Source of the DNA: Owenia fusiformis | Taxonomy: Eukaryota > Annelida > Polychaeta > Sabellida > Oweniidae | Direction: 5' to 3' | NCBI GenBank assembly: GCA_903813345.2 | Contig: CAIIXF020000002.1 | Coordinates: 10,994,150 to 11,058,149 of the forward strand | DNA: 64,000 nucleotides | Part shown: one piece after another, positions 36,291 through 46,891 of the stretch | How positions within the stretch are numbered: position 1 is the first letter of the stretch | How the letters are laid out: every line of letters starts with the position of its first letter | The notes under the pieces: model-generated | The model's input: the letters and a program-made list of their open reading frames with translations, nothing else | The model's database searches: none | What the model was told of the DNA's origin: nothing | Program-made: the position numbers and the translations under genes

Positions 36291-36419
36291 CTGTTACTAT
36301 GGAAACGAACGATTAAAATAATTTTTTGCCTAAAAATCTTAAAAAAACACCAGTGCATCTGTAAAGCTCAATATGCAAGCTTTTGATCAGTATCAAAGCC
36401 CAAAAATACCTTCTACCTT

Positions 36420-37550
36420 TCTCATTCAATATCTGGATTTGTTAAAATTCTCGATACTAGATACATGTGTTTGATTTAGGCCTCTATCTTTTTGCATAAT
36501 GACATCAAAATCACAATGATATTGTTTGCCTGATATATAAATACATGTTAGTGTTGTGTTCAGTCACGTATAAACACAAAATAGTTTATCTTCAATACTA
36601 TTAGGCTACAAAAGCACATGATATTTGTTTGTATTTTGTAAAATCACCAAAAATCGAGCGTTTCTATTTCTATGACATCACAATGATCCTGAAACCTTGA
36701 GAAATGTGTATTTTTAACAAGTTTGTTAAATTACCTTTACAATGATAGTTTTAATATGATATATGTTCAAACAGTTCTCTAGATATCTTCGAAGTATATT
36801 CCTGGACTTAATAGTGACATCATTGCAGTTACCATGGAAACCATCATTTTTAGAAATGTTCTCACCTGTTTTGATTTATTTTAGTCATTAGGCATGTTAA
36901 CACAGATGCTAAGCTTTCCAACAGTACCATGATTAGACAGTAACCTTTTTATAGATATATTAAACGTGACATTTTAATGTTGAGGATTTTTAAATTATCA
37001 TTGAAAATGTATAAAATAGAATATAAATGTCTCAAATATATCTGGATTTGTCAAAAATCTCGATATTAGATATTTGAATTAGGCCTCTATCTCTTTGCAT
37101 TATGACATCACAATCATAATGATATTGTTTGCCCGATAATATACATATAAGTGTTGTGTTAAGTCACTTTTAAACACAAAATAGTTTAATTAGATAATGT
37201 AGCTTACATTACCATACGACACGTGTCTAGATTCTGTCAAAATCACCGTAAATCAAGCGTTGTTAGTTCTTTGACATCACAATAGGCTCGAAAATCCTAA
37301 AAATATGTTTTTTCAAAAGGTTTTTTAAATTACCTTTACAGTGGTACTTTTATCATGATGTATGGTCAAAGCGTTCTCTATATATGTTCAAAAGTATATA
37401 ATTTGTCCTTAATACTGACAACATTGCAGTTACCATGGAAACCAGCATTTTTAAGAACTTTTCCACCTGTTCTGAATTTTTATAGTCTTCAAACATGTAA
37501 GTGCAGGTGTTTAGCTTTCCAACGGTACCAAGATTAGCCGGTAACCTTTT
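36420..37550. repeat. Two direct copies of a ~540-bp unit
   Basis: Blocks at ~36427-36960 and ~37037-37548 match in order: ATCTGGATTTGT, TTAGGCCTCTATCT, AATGATATTGTTTGCC, TAAACACAAAATAGTTTA, AAATTACCTTTACA, GCAGTTACCATGGAAACC and TAGCTTTCCAAC. They are ~610 bp apart and roughly 75-80 percent alike by eye. Neither has an open frame through it, and I do not recognise the family. Confidence 0.7.
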
Positions 37551-37609
37551 GGAGGTTTAAACTTCTTTATTTGAAGACTTTATGAGATCTGGCTACTCAT
37601 CTATTTAGG

Positions 37610-37860
37610 CTAGTACCCTGTCACCCAGTTACCCGGTTACCCGGTCACCCGGTTTTTTACACAAACTCGCCGCTCCCCCGCCAGAAATTCTTTCCAAATC
37701 ACGTAGTCTAGTTTTTCACCATTCTGAGCACGTTTCGTCTGATTTTTTGCCCAAACTGTCAAAAAGCCCCCCCCCCCCTTTGGCAAAGACTTGGCAAAAC
37801 GAACTCCCCCTAATGGCAAAACTGCCAGTCCCCCCGGTAAATCCTGGCTACGGGACGAGG
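37610..37860. mobile_element. Decayed MITE with CTGGCTACG end and ACCCGGT repeats
   Basis: The left part has a short run of TTACCCGGT/CACCCGGT. The right part has a run of 14 C and ends CCTGGCTACGGGAC, the same end type as the MITE at 10.4 kb. The left terminal repeat is not recognisable. Confidence 0.4.
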
Positions 37861-37962
37861 CCTCAATAACGACAATAAGGCCTCCGTTTGGGCGTTGCTG
37901 GCTTTGATCGTTTTGGGGCCAGCCAAGTTATGAACCAAGAAAACGAATGGCTATTCACAGCA

Positions 37963-38088
37963 TACCCCCATAGATGTGGGGTTATTTTGAGGTTTTTTGA
38001 TATTTAGGACATTTGTTTCTCAAAATTTTGAGAAACAAATGTCCTAAATATAAAAAAAACTCAAAATAACCCCACATTTATGGGGGTA
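37963..38088. mobile_element. Palindromic MITE, 126 bp, with 9-bp target duplication
   Basis: Nearly the whole element is one inverted repeat. The left arm starts TACCCCCATA and reaches GAGGTTTTTTGATATTTAGG and CATTTGTTTCTCAAAA, and the right arm mirrors it to TATGGGGGTA. The direct repeat TTCACAGCA flanks it on both sides (37954-37962 and 38089-38097). The arms differ at only a few bases, so the insertion is fairly young. Confidence 0.85.
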
Positions 38089-38131
38089 TTCACAGCATGG
38101 ACTTCAAATATAGTACTAGTCTAGTCTAGAT

Positions 38132-38178
38132 CTATAGTAAACCATATAAGAATTTAATTCTTATATGGTTTACTATAG
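38132..38178. repeat. 47-bp perfect palindrome
   Basis: CTATAGTAAACCATATAAGA and its reverse complement surround a short ATTTAAT-like centre. It lies 44 bp right of the palindromic MITE and has no visible target duplication. It could be a very short foldback element. Confidence 0.6.
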
Positions 38179-38931
38179 AACTTAACCAAACCTTAATATC
38201 GTAGATCTACGACGTCAGGAGTAGATAACTGGGCCAGACGGGTTTGGTTAACTTTAGACGGTGAACACCGCCTCTAATGCGTTGGATTGTCGTAAGGACG
38301 TGCATGAATGCACCTAGGTTAACTTAACCTCAGCCTATGTTCAATTCCTTCGAATTTTTTTACAACAGTGATCTGAGTAAAGGTTTCTATCGTTTCTTTA
38401 CGATTGATATATTATTTGATAAAACCTTATCATTATTATATGCTTTTACCTATCTTTGGTCAACACTGTCTTTCTTTAGGCAAGGAAACAGAACGAAGTA
38501 TAACTTTTCTCGACTCCTAAATTATTCTTTATTATCGCCCAAAATAGTCTCTAACCAATCACTTTGTCACGGTTTAGAGGCTATTTTCGGCGCCATGCTA
38601 AAAGTCTGTGAAAGAAAAGTCTTTGTGTAATTTAAATAAAGTTGAACTACTACATATATATGTGATCAACAGAGTTATTAAGGTATGCTGCAATTTTATC
38701 TTCAATAATATTATTTCATTTTGAACCAGGTTTTGTTATCCATTTTTACCAAAACACCCGTGAATTTCGAACACAAAATATGAAACTGTCAACAATTTTT
38801 AGATTTTTTTCAAAAATCAGCAGATTTTGTTTTGACCACAATTTTTGCATTCATGATCTCTAATTCAATACAAATAGGTTGATATAAGGCCCATCACTGT
38901 AATCATGCCCTTCCTCTTGAAAACCCATGTT

Positions 38932-40321
38932 TACTACTTTTTTCAAGGCCCGACTGCGTCGCTAACTTGCTAAATATAAGAGTTAACTGACGTTTGGGAG
39001 TCTTGACTTACTTTCTAAAGGTTAGAACCCGAATCTTAATGAAACCATATCACCTTTGTTCCGTCAACCATGGAGCATTTGCCACAACATCCAAGAGGTA
39101 AATCATGGATCGAGAAAATGAATGATTTCCTTGTAACATATTTGAAAACCGAATATTTGTTCGTTGTTTTCACGATTTACAGGTTCGTTTGTTCTTCAAT
39201 GTTTTGGTCTAAATTATAAAGCATCACCAACAGGTCTTACTCTATTAATCGACTAATACAGCAGACGGGTAGGTACGAAAATTTCCAATGAACATGCGTG
39301 ACATATACGGGATTCGCGTGACAAATCCGAACAAATTGCGTTCGTTTTTTTCCGACGTTCGTATTTTTACCGTATCATAAACATATTTTGAAAAAATTTT
39401 TACAGAAACATATTTGCGTGACAATTACCAGGTAAAATGCGTATTTGCGTGACATTTTGTGTCACGCAAAAAAAACTGGCGTGACTTCAAATTCTTCAGC
39501 AAATGCGTGACAAATACGCAAATTGCGGGACAGTTGACAGGCCTGCAATAGTGGGAGTGTAGATCACGCAGTTTCGTTCGTTGCAGGGGCGGATCTGGGA
39601 ACCAACAAGGGGGGGGGCCCAAACTTCTGGTCTGCGAAAAAAAACGTCCGCGCTTGCGCGGAAAAAAATTTTGGGCCCCTAAAACCCAAAAGTGGGCCCA
39701 AATTTTGAAATTTTGAGGCCCATTTTCTTCAAAATTTGGCCTAAAATTAAAAAATAAGGCCTTAGAAGGCCCATTTATGACCAAAAAGGCCTACTTTCTG
39801 GGGCCTTTAGACCTTTTTTGGCTCAAAAAATTTTTTGGGCACAAATTTTTTTTTCTGGGCCCACCCAAGGGGGGGGGCCCGGGCCCCTGGGCCCCCCCCC
39901 AGATCCGCCAGTGCGTTGCGTACTTCACTTGAAATTGGTAATTTTAAATATTGACTACTTCACTTAGCTTGGCGGATGTAGAACATTGCTTAATATTCTT
40001 TTAATTTTCACACCAGACATGCTTGGTTGACACGTCAACAAAGTAAAGTTCAAGGGTCAATGCGTTATTTCGTGATAACTACAACGCCTTCCCGGAAGTC
40101 AACATTGATGAAAAATGAAAAAGTCGGAAAAGCATTTACGCTAATTTCTATCAAATGCTATGTTTATGCATCATCATCGACGCAACAAAGGTGATATGGT
40201 TTCATTAAGATTCGGGTTCTAACCTTTAGAAGGTAAGTCAGACTCCCAAACGTTAGCTAACTCTTATATTTAGCATGTTAGCGACGCAGTCAGGCCTTGA
40301 AAAAAGTAGTAGTGGAGTTTC
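38932..40321. mobile_element. 1.39-kb element with ~125-bp inverted repeats
   Basis: The left arm starts TACTACTTTTTTCAAGGCC and continues GACTGCGTCGCTAAC, ATATAAGAGTTA, AAAGGTTAGAACCCGAATC and ATGAAACCATATCACCTTTG. The right arm is its reverse complement at 40188-40321. Between them lie a segment rich in GCGTGACA (39290-39520) and a nested MITE. No transposase is encoded. A target duplication was not found. Confidence 0.75.
39584..39913. mobile_element. Nested hAT-like MITE, 330 bp
   Basis: Ends CAGGGGCGGATCTGG and CCAGATCCGCCAGTG are near-perfect inverted repeats, flanked by CGTTG direct repeats. CAGGGGCGGA-type ends recall hAT MITEs, but those normally make 8-bp duplications, so the class is uncertain. 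The inside is made of GGGCCC, GGCCTTTTT and AAAATTTTG words. The family also occurs at 9.5-9.8 kb. Confidence 0.65.
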
Positions 40322-40562
40322 AAGTCTAACATCCCTGGCCCAAAAATACTTGGAAAGTTCTCAAAATGGTGAAAAACTGCATAATTTGGAAAGAATTTCA
40401 TTCTGGGAAGGGGGTCGCTATATACTCGTTGTCGTTGTCAAAATTTGAAAATTGGCCGAAAATAATTACATGTATGCCAAATAAGTCCAATATAGAGTAC
40501 CACATCTATAAAATAGACAATTAAAACCTTTCTTTTTAGAAAAACTGATGTAGGTAGCAATC

Positions 40563-40766
40563 ATGGCAGATTCAAAAGAAGAACCCAGGGCACTGGTCAG
40601 TTCTCTATTGAGAGAACTTAAGGACTTCAAACCTTACATAGAAGAACATATTAGGAAAATAGATGGGACAATTACGCTTCTACTCATGAAGACAGACATG
40701 GTGAAAAGAAGAATACAGCTGACTCATCAACAGCTACTACATCAGCTGAACAGGGTATGTTCATAA
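40563..40766 (+). CDS. Hypothetical short protein or exon, helical
   Basis: I do not recognise it. The frame from the Met at 40563 gives 67 charged residues with heptad-like Leu/Ile spacing, for example LLRELKDFKPYIEEHIRKID and later RRIQLTHQQLLHQLNR. This fits an amphipathic helix or coiled coil. A TTTTTAG acceptor-like site lies upstream (40541), and CAG-GGTATG near 40755 could be a donor, so it may be one exon of a larger or broken gene. The composition looks coding (few Cys, codon-like third positions), but a chance frame cannot be excluded. Confidence 0.3.
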   Translation: MADSKEEPRALVSSLLRELKDFKPYIEEHIRKIDGTITLLLMKTDMVKRRIQLTHQQLLHQLNRVCS

Positions 40767-40790
40767 TACTCACAATCATTTTTAGAGGTG

Positions 40791-40870
40791 TCATGCACAC
40801 GGACGTCAAGTACGTTTCTGGCGAAAGCTGGAGCATAAATTATTTAAGAGGACTGGAAACAAGATGGCAG
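40791..40870. repeat. 80-bp exon-like block with an inverted copy at 45159-45240
   Basis: ACGGACGTCAAGTACGTTTC, TGGCGAAAGCTGGAGCATA and GACTGGAAACAAGATG recur in reverse complement at 45159-45240 with ~12 differences. On the plus strand a frame KYVSGESWSINYLRGLE is open here. The copy at 45.2 kb has a stop at the same place. The two copies lie outside the 42.2-44.7 kb element and face each other across it. Confidence 0.55.
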
Positions 40871-42240
40871 TCTATTTCAATTCTGCCAATTCGTGTTGGC
40901 CTATTTATCACTTTTGACTCAGCCTGTTCATTTAGTTTTACTTACCTTAGATGCTTAGTAATCTATTTCAGTGGCGTAGCCAGGATTTGGTGACCGGGGG
41001 TTCTATTTTTATGTTATTCACACCCCCCCCTTCCTCAAATAAAAACATGTTTGCGCCATTTGTACAATTTACACTCCATCCAAAAGTTTGGCAATCCGAA
41101 CGAACCCATTGGATTTTGTGTTAAAGCATCTTTAAGTTGGAATTCTTTATTTGCATAATTTGTAAAGAAAAAAACTATTTTGGGAGTGAAAATATAAATT
41201 GACATCATTTTAATACCTTCATGAGTAAAGTAGACAATTGAATTTGAATTTTATTTAACAAAAAATGATGATGATGATGAAAGGAATTGACTATATCAAG
41301 AAGCTTCTCTCATTGAAATAACACAGGACGTAAAAATGATTTTCAAAAATGACCTTGTAGCTTTGTAACATAAATGTCTACAAAGGAAAAAAACGCAGCG
41401 TGCAAAAAGGTTAGACAACTCAATTTTCTGCATCAAAATACTTTTCAGTGAATCTTTTACTGAATATCTATCCTGAAATCTGATTTGTCCCGAATCCACC
41501 ATTATTTCGTCTAATTTTGGGAAGACCCTGGACCGTGATTTTTTACCAAGGAATATAAACTATTTTGCACAATTAATTCTTTAACTTAAAAGCTACTTCA
41601 TATAGGACAAAATAAGTCACCCCATGCAATGGTTTATCCTTATTTTGCAATGATATTGTTGGAAGCCAGTTTGGATCAAATGCAAGGCCATGCAAGGTCA
41701 TTGTTAATGGCGCAGACACCCTATACCGTACTCGGAAAGATCGTTCTTCTATGATAATTTTTCACAACGTTTACCATGGGCGTAGCGCTAATTTTCTAAG
41801 TAGTACGCCACCACCACGGAACAAGAGTTGAGTGAATCAAAAAACGAGCATTTAGGGCCTAGGGGGGTCTGGGGGTTCTCCCCCACGAAAATTTAGAAAT
41901 TTGGTTGTATTTGGAGTGAATTTGCAGCCATCTGGTACGCCTGTGCGTACCCAGCGTACCGGGCGCTTCGCCCATGTTTACATGTTAAGGCTTTTTTAAC
42001 TATCCGGGATATTCATATTACTGAAGAAAACATCTGTTATTCATTAAATAAGTGGGTCTCGGTTATGCTTAGTGTAAAAAAAATTTAAAAATTCTTTGTA
42101 CGTCCCCGGAGCAGATCAACTGCAATTGATAATAATAACGTTTTGATGTATATGAACCATTTATGAATGAAAGCGACTGTTCCACTATGAAACATATTTT
42201 GTTAAGAAGTTCAGACGGCTTGATAACAAATTAGGCCTAC
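40871..42240. other. Non-coding stretch with MITE pieces
   Basis: At 40972-41035 a left end GTGGCGTAGCCAGGATTTGG plus a C-run marks another MITE of the GGCGTAGCCAGG type without its right end. At ~41776-41980 ATGGGCGTAGCGCTAA and GGGCGCTTCGCCCATG bound a ~200-bp segment that may be another short inverted-repeat element. A (GAT)n run lies near 41267. No gene is supported. Confidence 0.4.
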
Positions 42241-42245
42241 ATTAT

Positions 42246-44655
42246 CACAGGCTGGTATCGAAAAATTTGTCCGCTGTGACGGAGCGTGCTATTTTGCATA
42301 GAATCACTAGGAAATCCACACAATTTATTTTTTTACTCATATGTTTTGCTATATCAAAGAACATTACTGACTCCATGCAATGAATATATCATTTGCGGGT
42401 AACTTTAAATTCTGTTTGAAATCCAACAACGCTATGAGTAAAAGCTATTGAAAACGGCGCCGGAGTATCATACTCCAAAATGTACCATTTCTTTTATTTC
42501 TTTTTAATGGTACAATATAGCGACACGATAATATTTACATATGTTTTCAGCATAACTCTGAAGGTATTAATGAGATCTTTATGTATTGGGTATTTTTAAA
42601 TTTTTTGATAAAAATGATAATTAATTTTTTTGTCCGCTGTGACGGAGCAGTTTCAAATCTGAAATGCGTTAGGAGCGAGCGTGTCAAATCTCTCTTTCGT
42701 AAAGTATTCTAAAAAATGAAACGTAACAAAAGTACACATTTCAAATTCTGAGATGAATATACGACCACTCTTTAAGCTTCTTTTCTCAGTTTGTACTGCA
42801 ATCCAACTTATGCATGGTAATCATGAAAATTATAGTCAACTTCCATTTCAGTGAAGGGTATTTGCCTTTCGTAGTGCCCTCTGTGGATCCATCGGCCTGA
42901 CATGGTCATTTTTTAAGGTAACTTAATTATTTGAAGTAAAATGATTTATGAAGCTAAATACATTTAATGGTATGGACTGTGGATTGTTCTACCCTCTTTA
43001 GTCGTTCCAAAAGGTAAGTTGAATGTATCTTGAAATATGAAAATGCAAAATTTGATTTTAAGATCGTTCTTTATTTGACTAAGAGTTATGACTATCTGAT
43101 GCAACTACAGTAAAATATATGTACAGTGAATACATATGGAGCCCAAAAATGTGTTCCCACTAGATGTTCACTCCATAGAGGCAATTTCATACAGAAGTCA
43201 GAGGAATATTTGATAAGAAGAGGTATTCACTAGAGGCCCTAGAGAAAGATATTCATTGATACAGGTTTTACAGTGCAGCACGTTTACAAAGACTTTTTTT
43301 TATAATTTTATTCTATGAAAAACGATGAATTTCAAATAATAACAAATTAAATCTGTATTGGGATCATCTTATATACAGTAATATAATATTATGTGGTAAA
43401 AGGTTATACATCTGTCGGAATGCATGATGTATGTGCGCTATTTCGAATAAGTAAATTCATATTAGCCCTATTTACACTACACGTGACATTTCAAAACGTC
43501 TAGGCGAAAACGTATTAGAAATATTATGTTGAGTTTACATCATGTTGATTCATGTTGATTTCAGTACAAACCTCCAAAAATGCTAAGAGTGGTCGTTTTT
43601 ATATCTCAGATTTACATTACCCCATATCTCCAAGAGGCTGCTTGTCATTATTTAGGAAAGTGATTTGTGACGTTCTCTCTTCTAAAGCCCGGTAAACACC
43701 AATGGGGCAAGTTGGGACCTCCATAGACTTAACATTGCGTGGGACCTCGTGGGACCTTTTGGGATTTTGCCCCATGAAGTCCTTGGGACTCCATGGGACT
43801 CCGTGGGATTTTGCCCCATCTTGCCCCATCGAGTCCCACGAGGTCCCATGAAGTCCCACGTGGGACTCGATGGGGCAAGATGGGGCAAAATCCCACTAAG
43901 TCCCATGGAGTCCCATCGAGAATGAACATGTTCATTCTTTCCATGGGGCATCGTGGGATTTTCGATCATATGACGTGTTGTGTGAAGCCCGACATACACC
44001 AATGGGGCACAGTGGGATTTGATGGGACTCCATGGGACTTGATGGGACTCCATGGGGCACGATGGGACAAAGTCATCAAGGTCCCATGGGACTTCGTGGG
44101 ATTCGATGGGGCAAATTGGGATTCGATGGGGCAAGATGGGACTCGATGGGGCAAGTGGGATTTTGCCCCATTGGTGTATACCGGGCTTAAGGGTACTTTT
44201 AAAATATATAATTTGAATCTTAAATTCTTAACGTAGTTCACAGTTAAAACTGCTCCGTCACAGCTGACAAAAAATGTAAACATTATTTTTTATAAAAAAT
44301 ATTAAAAATACCCAATACATCAAGATATCATTAATACCTTCAGAGTTATGCTGAAAACATATGTAAATATTATCGTGTCACTATATTGTACCATTAAAAA
44401 GAAATAAAAGAAATGGTACATTTTGGAGTATGATACCCCGGCGCCGTTTTCAATAGCTTTTACTCTTAGCGTTGTTTGACTTCAAACAAAAGTTAAAATT
44501 ACCCGCAAATGATATACCCATTGCATGGAGGAAGACATTTTCTTTGGTATAGCGAAACATATGAGTAAAAAAATAAATTGTGTGGGTTTCTTAGTGTTTC
44601 TATGCAAAATAGCACGCTCCGTCACAGGGGACAAATTTTTCGATACCAGCCTGTG
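42246..44655. mobile_element. 2.41-kb element with ~400-bp inverted repeats
   Basis: The left arm (42246-42653) and the right arm (44246-44655) mirror each other from CACAGGCTGGTATCG, with only scattered differences. The direct repeat ATTAT flanks the ends (42241-42245 and 44656-44660), a likely 5-bp target duplication. Each arm begins and ends with the phrase GTCC-CTGTGACGGAGC, a second-level direct repeat. The ~1.6-kb centre encodes nothing recognisable and holds a nested minisatellite element. Confidence 0.85.
43685..44188. mobile_element. Nested element built of GGGACT/ATGGGGCAA minisatellite
   Basis: Ends AAGCCCGGTAAACACCAAT and ATTGGTGTATACCGGGCTT are inverted repeats. Inside, 9-18 bp words such as CATGGGACT, GATGGGGCAAGATGGGA and GGGATTTTGCCCCAT repeat in both orientations. 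A second internal end-like sequence (AAGCCCGACATACACCAAT) at 43986 suggests two joined copies. Long open frames on both strands here come from the repeat period being a multiple of three and should not be read as proteins. Confidence 0.65.
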
Positions 44656-45768
44656 ATTATTTGAATATTAATACCATATGATTTTTCAATGTTTTTTATT
44701 ATGTAATGATATTCATGAAAATGGAAAGCATGTACACTGAAACAATAACAATTTAAACCTTACACAATCTCTAAGATGAGTGGAGTGTATCTGAAAAAAA
44801 ACAGAACTATTTTTTGCAATGGATTGATTTTTCTTGAAAAAGTGATGGATAGTAAAACTCGTTTGAACAAATGCTTCTGTTCATAAATGATATATGCTTT
44901 TGAATAACTCATTTCACAACGTTTTTTATTATTTAACACAATTGATTTGGTTTGGGGGACTTGCCAGCCCCGGGCACGTCCAAAGAAATATTTTCAATTT
45001 TAATTGAAATAAAATAAAACAGAGATGTACACATTTGAAAGAACATGTGCTTTTCCAATATTACAACTATAGTCCAGATATTTGTTCGTGTAAATGTTGT
45101 AAAAATTACAGTCACCAAGAGGAGGTAATTTCAGGCGAGATTCGGGAAATAAAAAGGTAGGTCATTCTTGTGTCCAGTCCTTCAGATAATCTATGCTCCG
45201 GCTTTCGCCAGAAACTTACTTGACGTCCGTGGTCATGGATACCCTATTGTTCCGATCCATGGAATTATGCCCTCGGAACAGAACACAGAACACAAATTGA
45301 GAATTTCGGTTCGGTTCTGGAACAAGTACATTTTACCCTTTCACAACTTAAATCGCCACAAAACAGCATTTTCTTTCAATATTTTTGCACCAAAAGAGGT
45401 TCATTCTTTGCACTCCTTCTCTTTGAAGAGTTTTGAAGAGCTTTTTTGCTACCAAGTAGACCCTAGATAATCAACTTATTTTAATCTTATACACGCAGTC
45501 ACTCTGTGCCGAACTGTCCAGAAATTGTTCCGTTCTGAAGCAAAGTGTTCCCCAACGAATCGTTACGATTTTTTTTGTTCTTTAACATCTCTAATCATTT
45601 TGGTGTTTCTTATTTTTCAAGATTTCTAGCTTCAAGATGGGATTCCTGGTGAGTAGAAAGTGTAGGCATTTTTTAAAAAAAAGCAGGGACATTCTAATTT
45701 TTCAACTTAATGTTTTTTATCTGTGGCTTTCTAATTTTTCAAAGTCCAATTTATTTATAAGCAAGAAT
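44656..45768. other. Mostly unremarkable AT-rich stretch
   Basis: It contains the inverted copy (45159-45240) of the block at 40.8 kb. The following frame to 45470 has no recognisable domain. No other feature is supported. Confidence 0.4.
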
Positions 45769-46348
45769 CAGGGCCCCGTTTTTGTACCATTCGTAGTAAC
45801 GAATGTTCGTAAATCCATTGTTTGATTTGCGAATTTCGCAAAGTTGCATTTTCGTAAATTTACGAAAATAGTGACGTCATCCCTGTTTTTGTTCGTAGAT
45901 TTAATACCACCTCTGACCCTTTCATAACTTTGCGAACGGCCCCTTATTTATTCATTTATATTGTGATTTGTGACGTTTTGTCATTCTTAATCAGAGAACA
46001 CAAAGGGCAACACCGTTATCAACATATTATCAACCTATTTCTATATCTATTTTAGTACTTTTCATGGAATCTTTATTTTTATAAAGTTCTTATTGTATGA
46101 CTTTGGTTTTATTATTTTGATCAACCCTGTTTGTTGTACTATTTGTCCTGACAACTGTGGAATATGACGTCGACCTATTCGTAAATCTCACATTAAACAA
46201 TTGGAAAGTTATGAATGACTTACGAAAGCGTACAAAAATGATCCATTCGCAACTTTTCGAATTCGTAACTCATTCGTAACTTTTTAAATATTTACGAATT
46301 TACGAATTGCGAACGTTCGTTAACGAACGGTACAAAAACGGACTCCTG
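45769..46348. mobile_element. 580-bp MITE with CAGGGCCCCGTTTTTGTACC ends
   Basis: The left end CAGGGCCCCGTTTTTGTACC and the right end GGTACAAAAACGGACTCCTG are inverted repeats, continued inwards by ATTCG/CGAAC words. Near both ends, TTCGTAA/TTACGAA occurs many times, so the subterminal parts can fold on themselves. CAGG...CCTG ends suggest a hAT-like MITE, but no 8-bp duplication is visible. Confidence 0.6.
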
Positions 46349-46375
46349 ATTATTTCAAGTTTGGGCTTTTTTATT

Positions 46376-46697
46376 AGGAGGCCCCAACGGGGGGCCTCCT
46401 ATTAATTTTATAGATATTATTATTAGGAGGCCCTCCTGAAAGGGCCTCCTATAGCTTTTGTAGCTTTTCTTTATTCTTATTCTTTATTCTTATTAGGAGG
46501 GCCTCTATAGCTTTTGTAGCTTTTCTTTATTTCTTTATTTCTTTCTTTATTAGGAGGCCCTCCTGAAAGGGCCTCCTATAGCTTTTGTAGGTTTTCTTTA
46601 TTTATTCTTATAAGGAGGCCCCATCGGGGGGCCTCCTATCAATTTTGTAGATATTATTATTCTTTATTATTAGGAGGCCCTCCTGAAAGGGCCTCCT
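46376..46697. mobile_element. Stack of six family-G Helentron-like 5' ends
   Basis: Six copies of a 5' palindrome built on GGAGGCCC/GGGCCTCC start at 46376, 46425, 46495 (right half lost), 46552, 46613 and 46672. Each is followed by 20-40 bp (for example ATAGCTTTTGTAGCTTTTC) and a TTATT-rich tract, then the next copy. Two subtypes exist: palindrome loop CCTCCTGAAAGG with downstream ATAGCTTTTG (copies 2, 3, 4, 6), and loop CCCAACGGGG or CCCATCGGGG with downstream AT(T/C)AATTTT (copies 1, 5). These look like the starts of six elements, each interrupted near its beginning by the next. Confidence 0.8.
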
Positions 46698-46753
46698 ATA
46701 GCTTTTGTAGCTTTTCTTTATTCTTTATTCTTATTCTTTATTCTTTATTTATT

Positions 46754-46891
46754 AGACTCCAGATGAAAATCTGGAGTCTATTGCTTTTGCCAGTTTTCTT
46801 TATTATTATTAGACTCCAGATGAAAATCTGGAGTCTATTGCTTTCGTCAGTTTTCTTTATTATTAGACTCCAGATTGAAAATCTGGAGTCT
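46754..46891. mobile_element. Stack of three family-A Helentron-like 5' ends
   Basis: Three copies of the palindrome AGACTCCAGAT-GAAA-ATCTGGAGTCT start at 46754, 46811 and 46865, each followed by ATTG(C/T)TTT..CC/G..GTTTTCTTTATTATT. They continue the series of family-G starts directly to the left. The third runs uninterrupted into its own body. Confidence 0.8.

Noticed and set aside
38337-38630. 97-codon plus-strand frame followed by AATAAA
   Set aside because: No recognisable motif, no splice context and a Phe/Leu/Ser-rich AT-driven composition. The nearby AATAAA is not informative in AT-rich DNA.
39425-39784. 119-codon minus-strand frame
   Set aside because: It spans the border of a nested MITE and consists largely of its GGCC-rich interior.
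43682-44236. Overlapping open frames of 100-150 codons on both strands
   Set aside because: They lie in a GGGACT/GGGGCA minisatellite whose period preserves the frame; the translations are repeats without any protein character.
46376-46700. Series of GGAGGCCC palindromes as rho-independent-like terminators
   Set aside because: This is animal DNA; the palindromes have matching half-copies at element 3' ends, which explains them as mobile-element termini.
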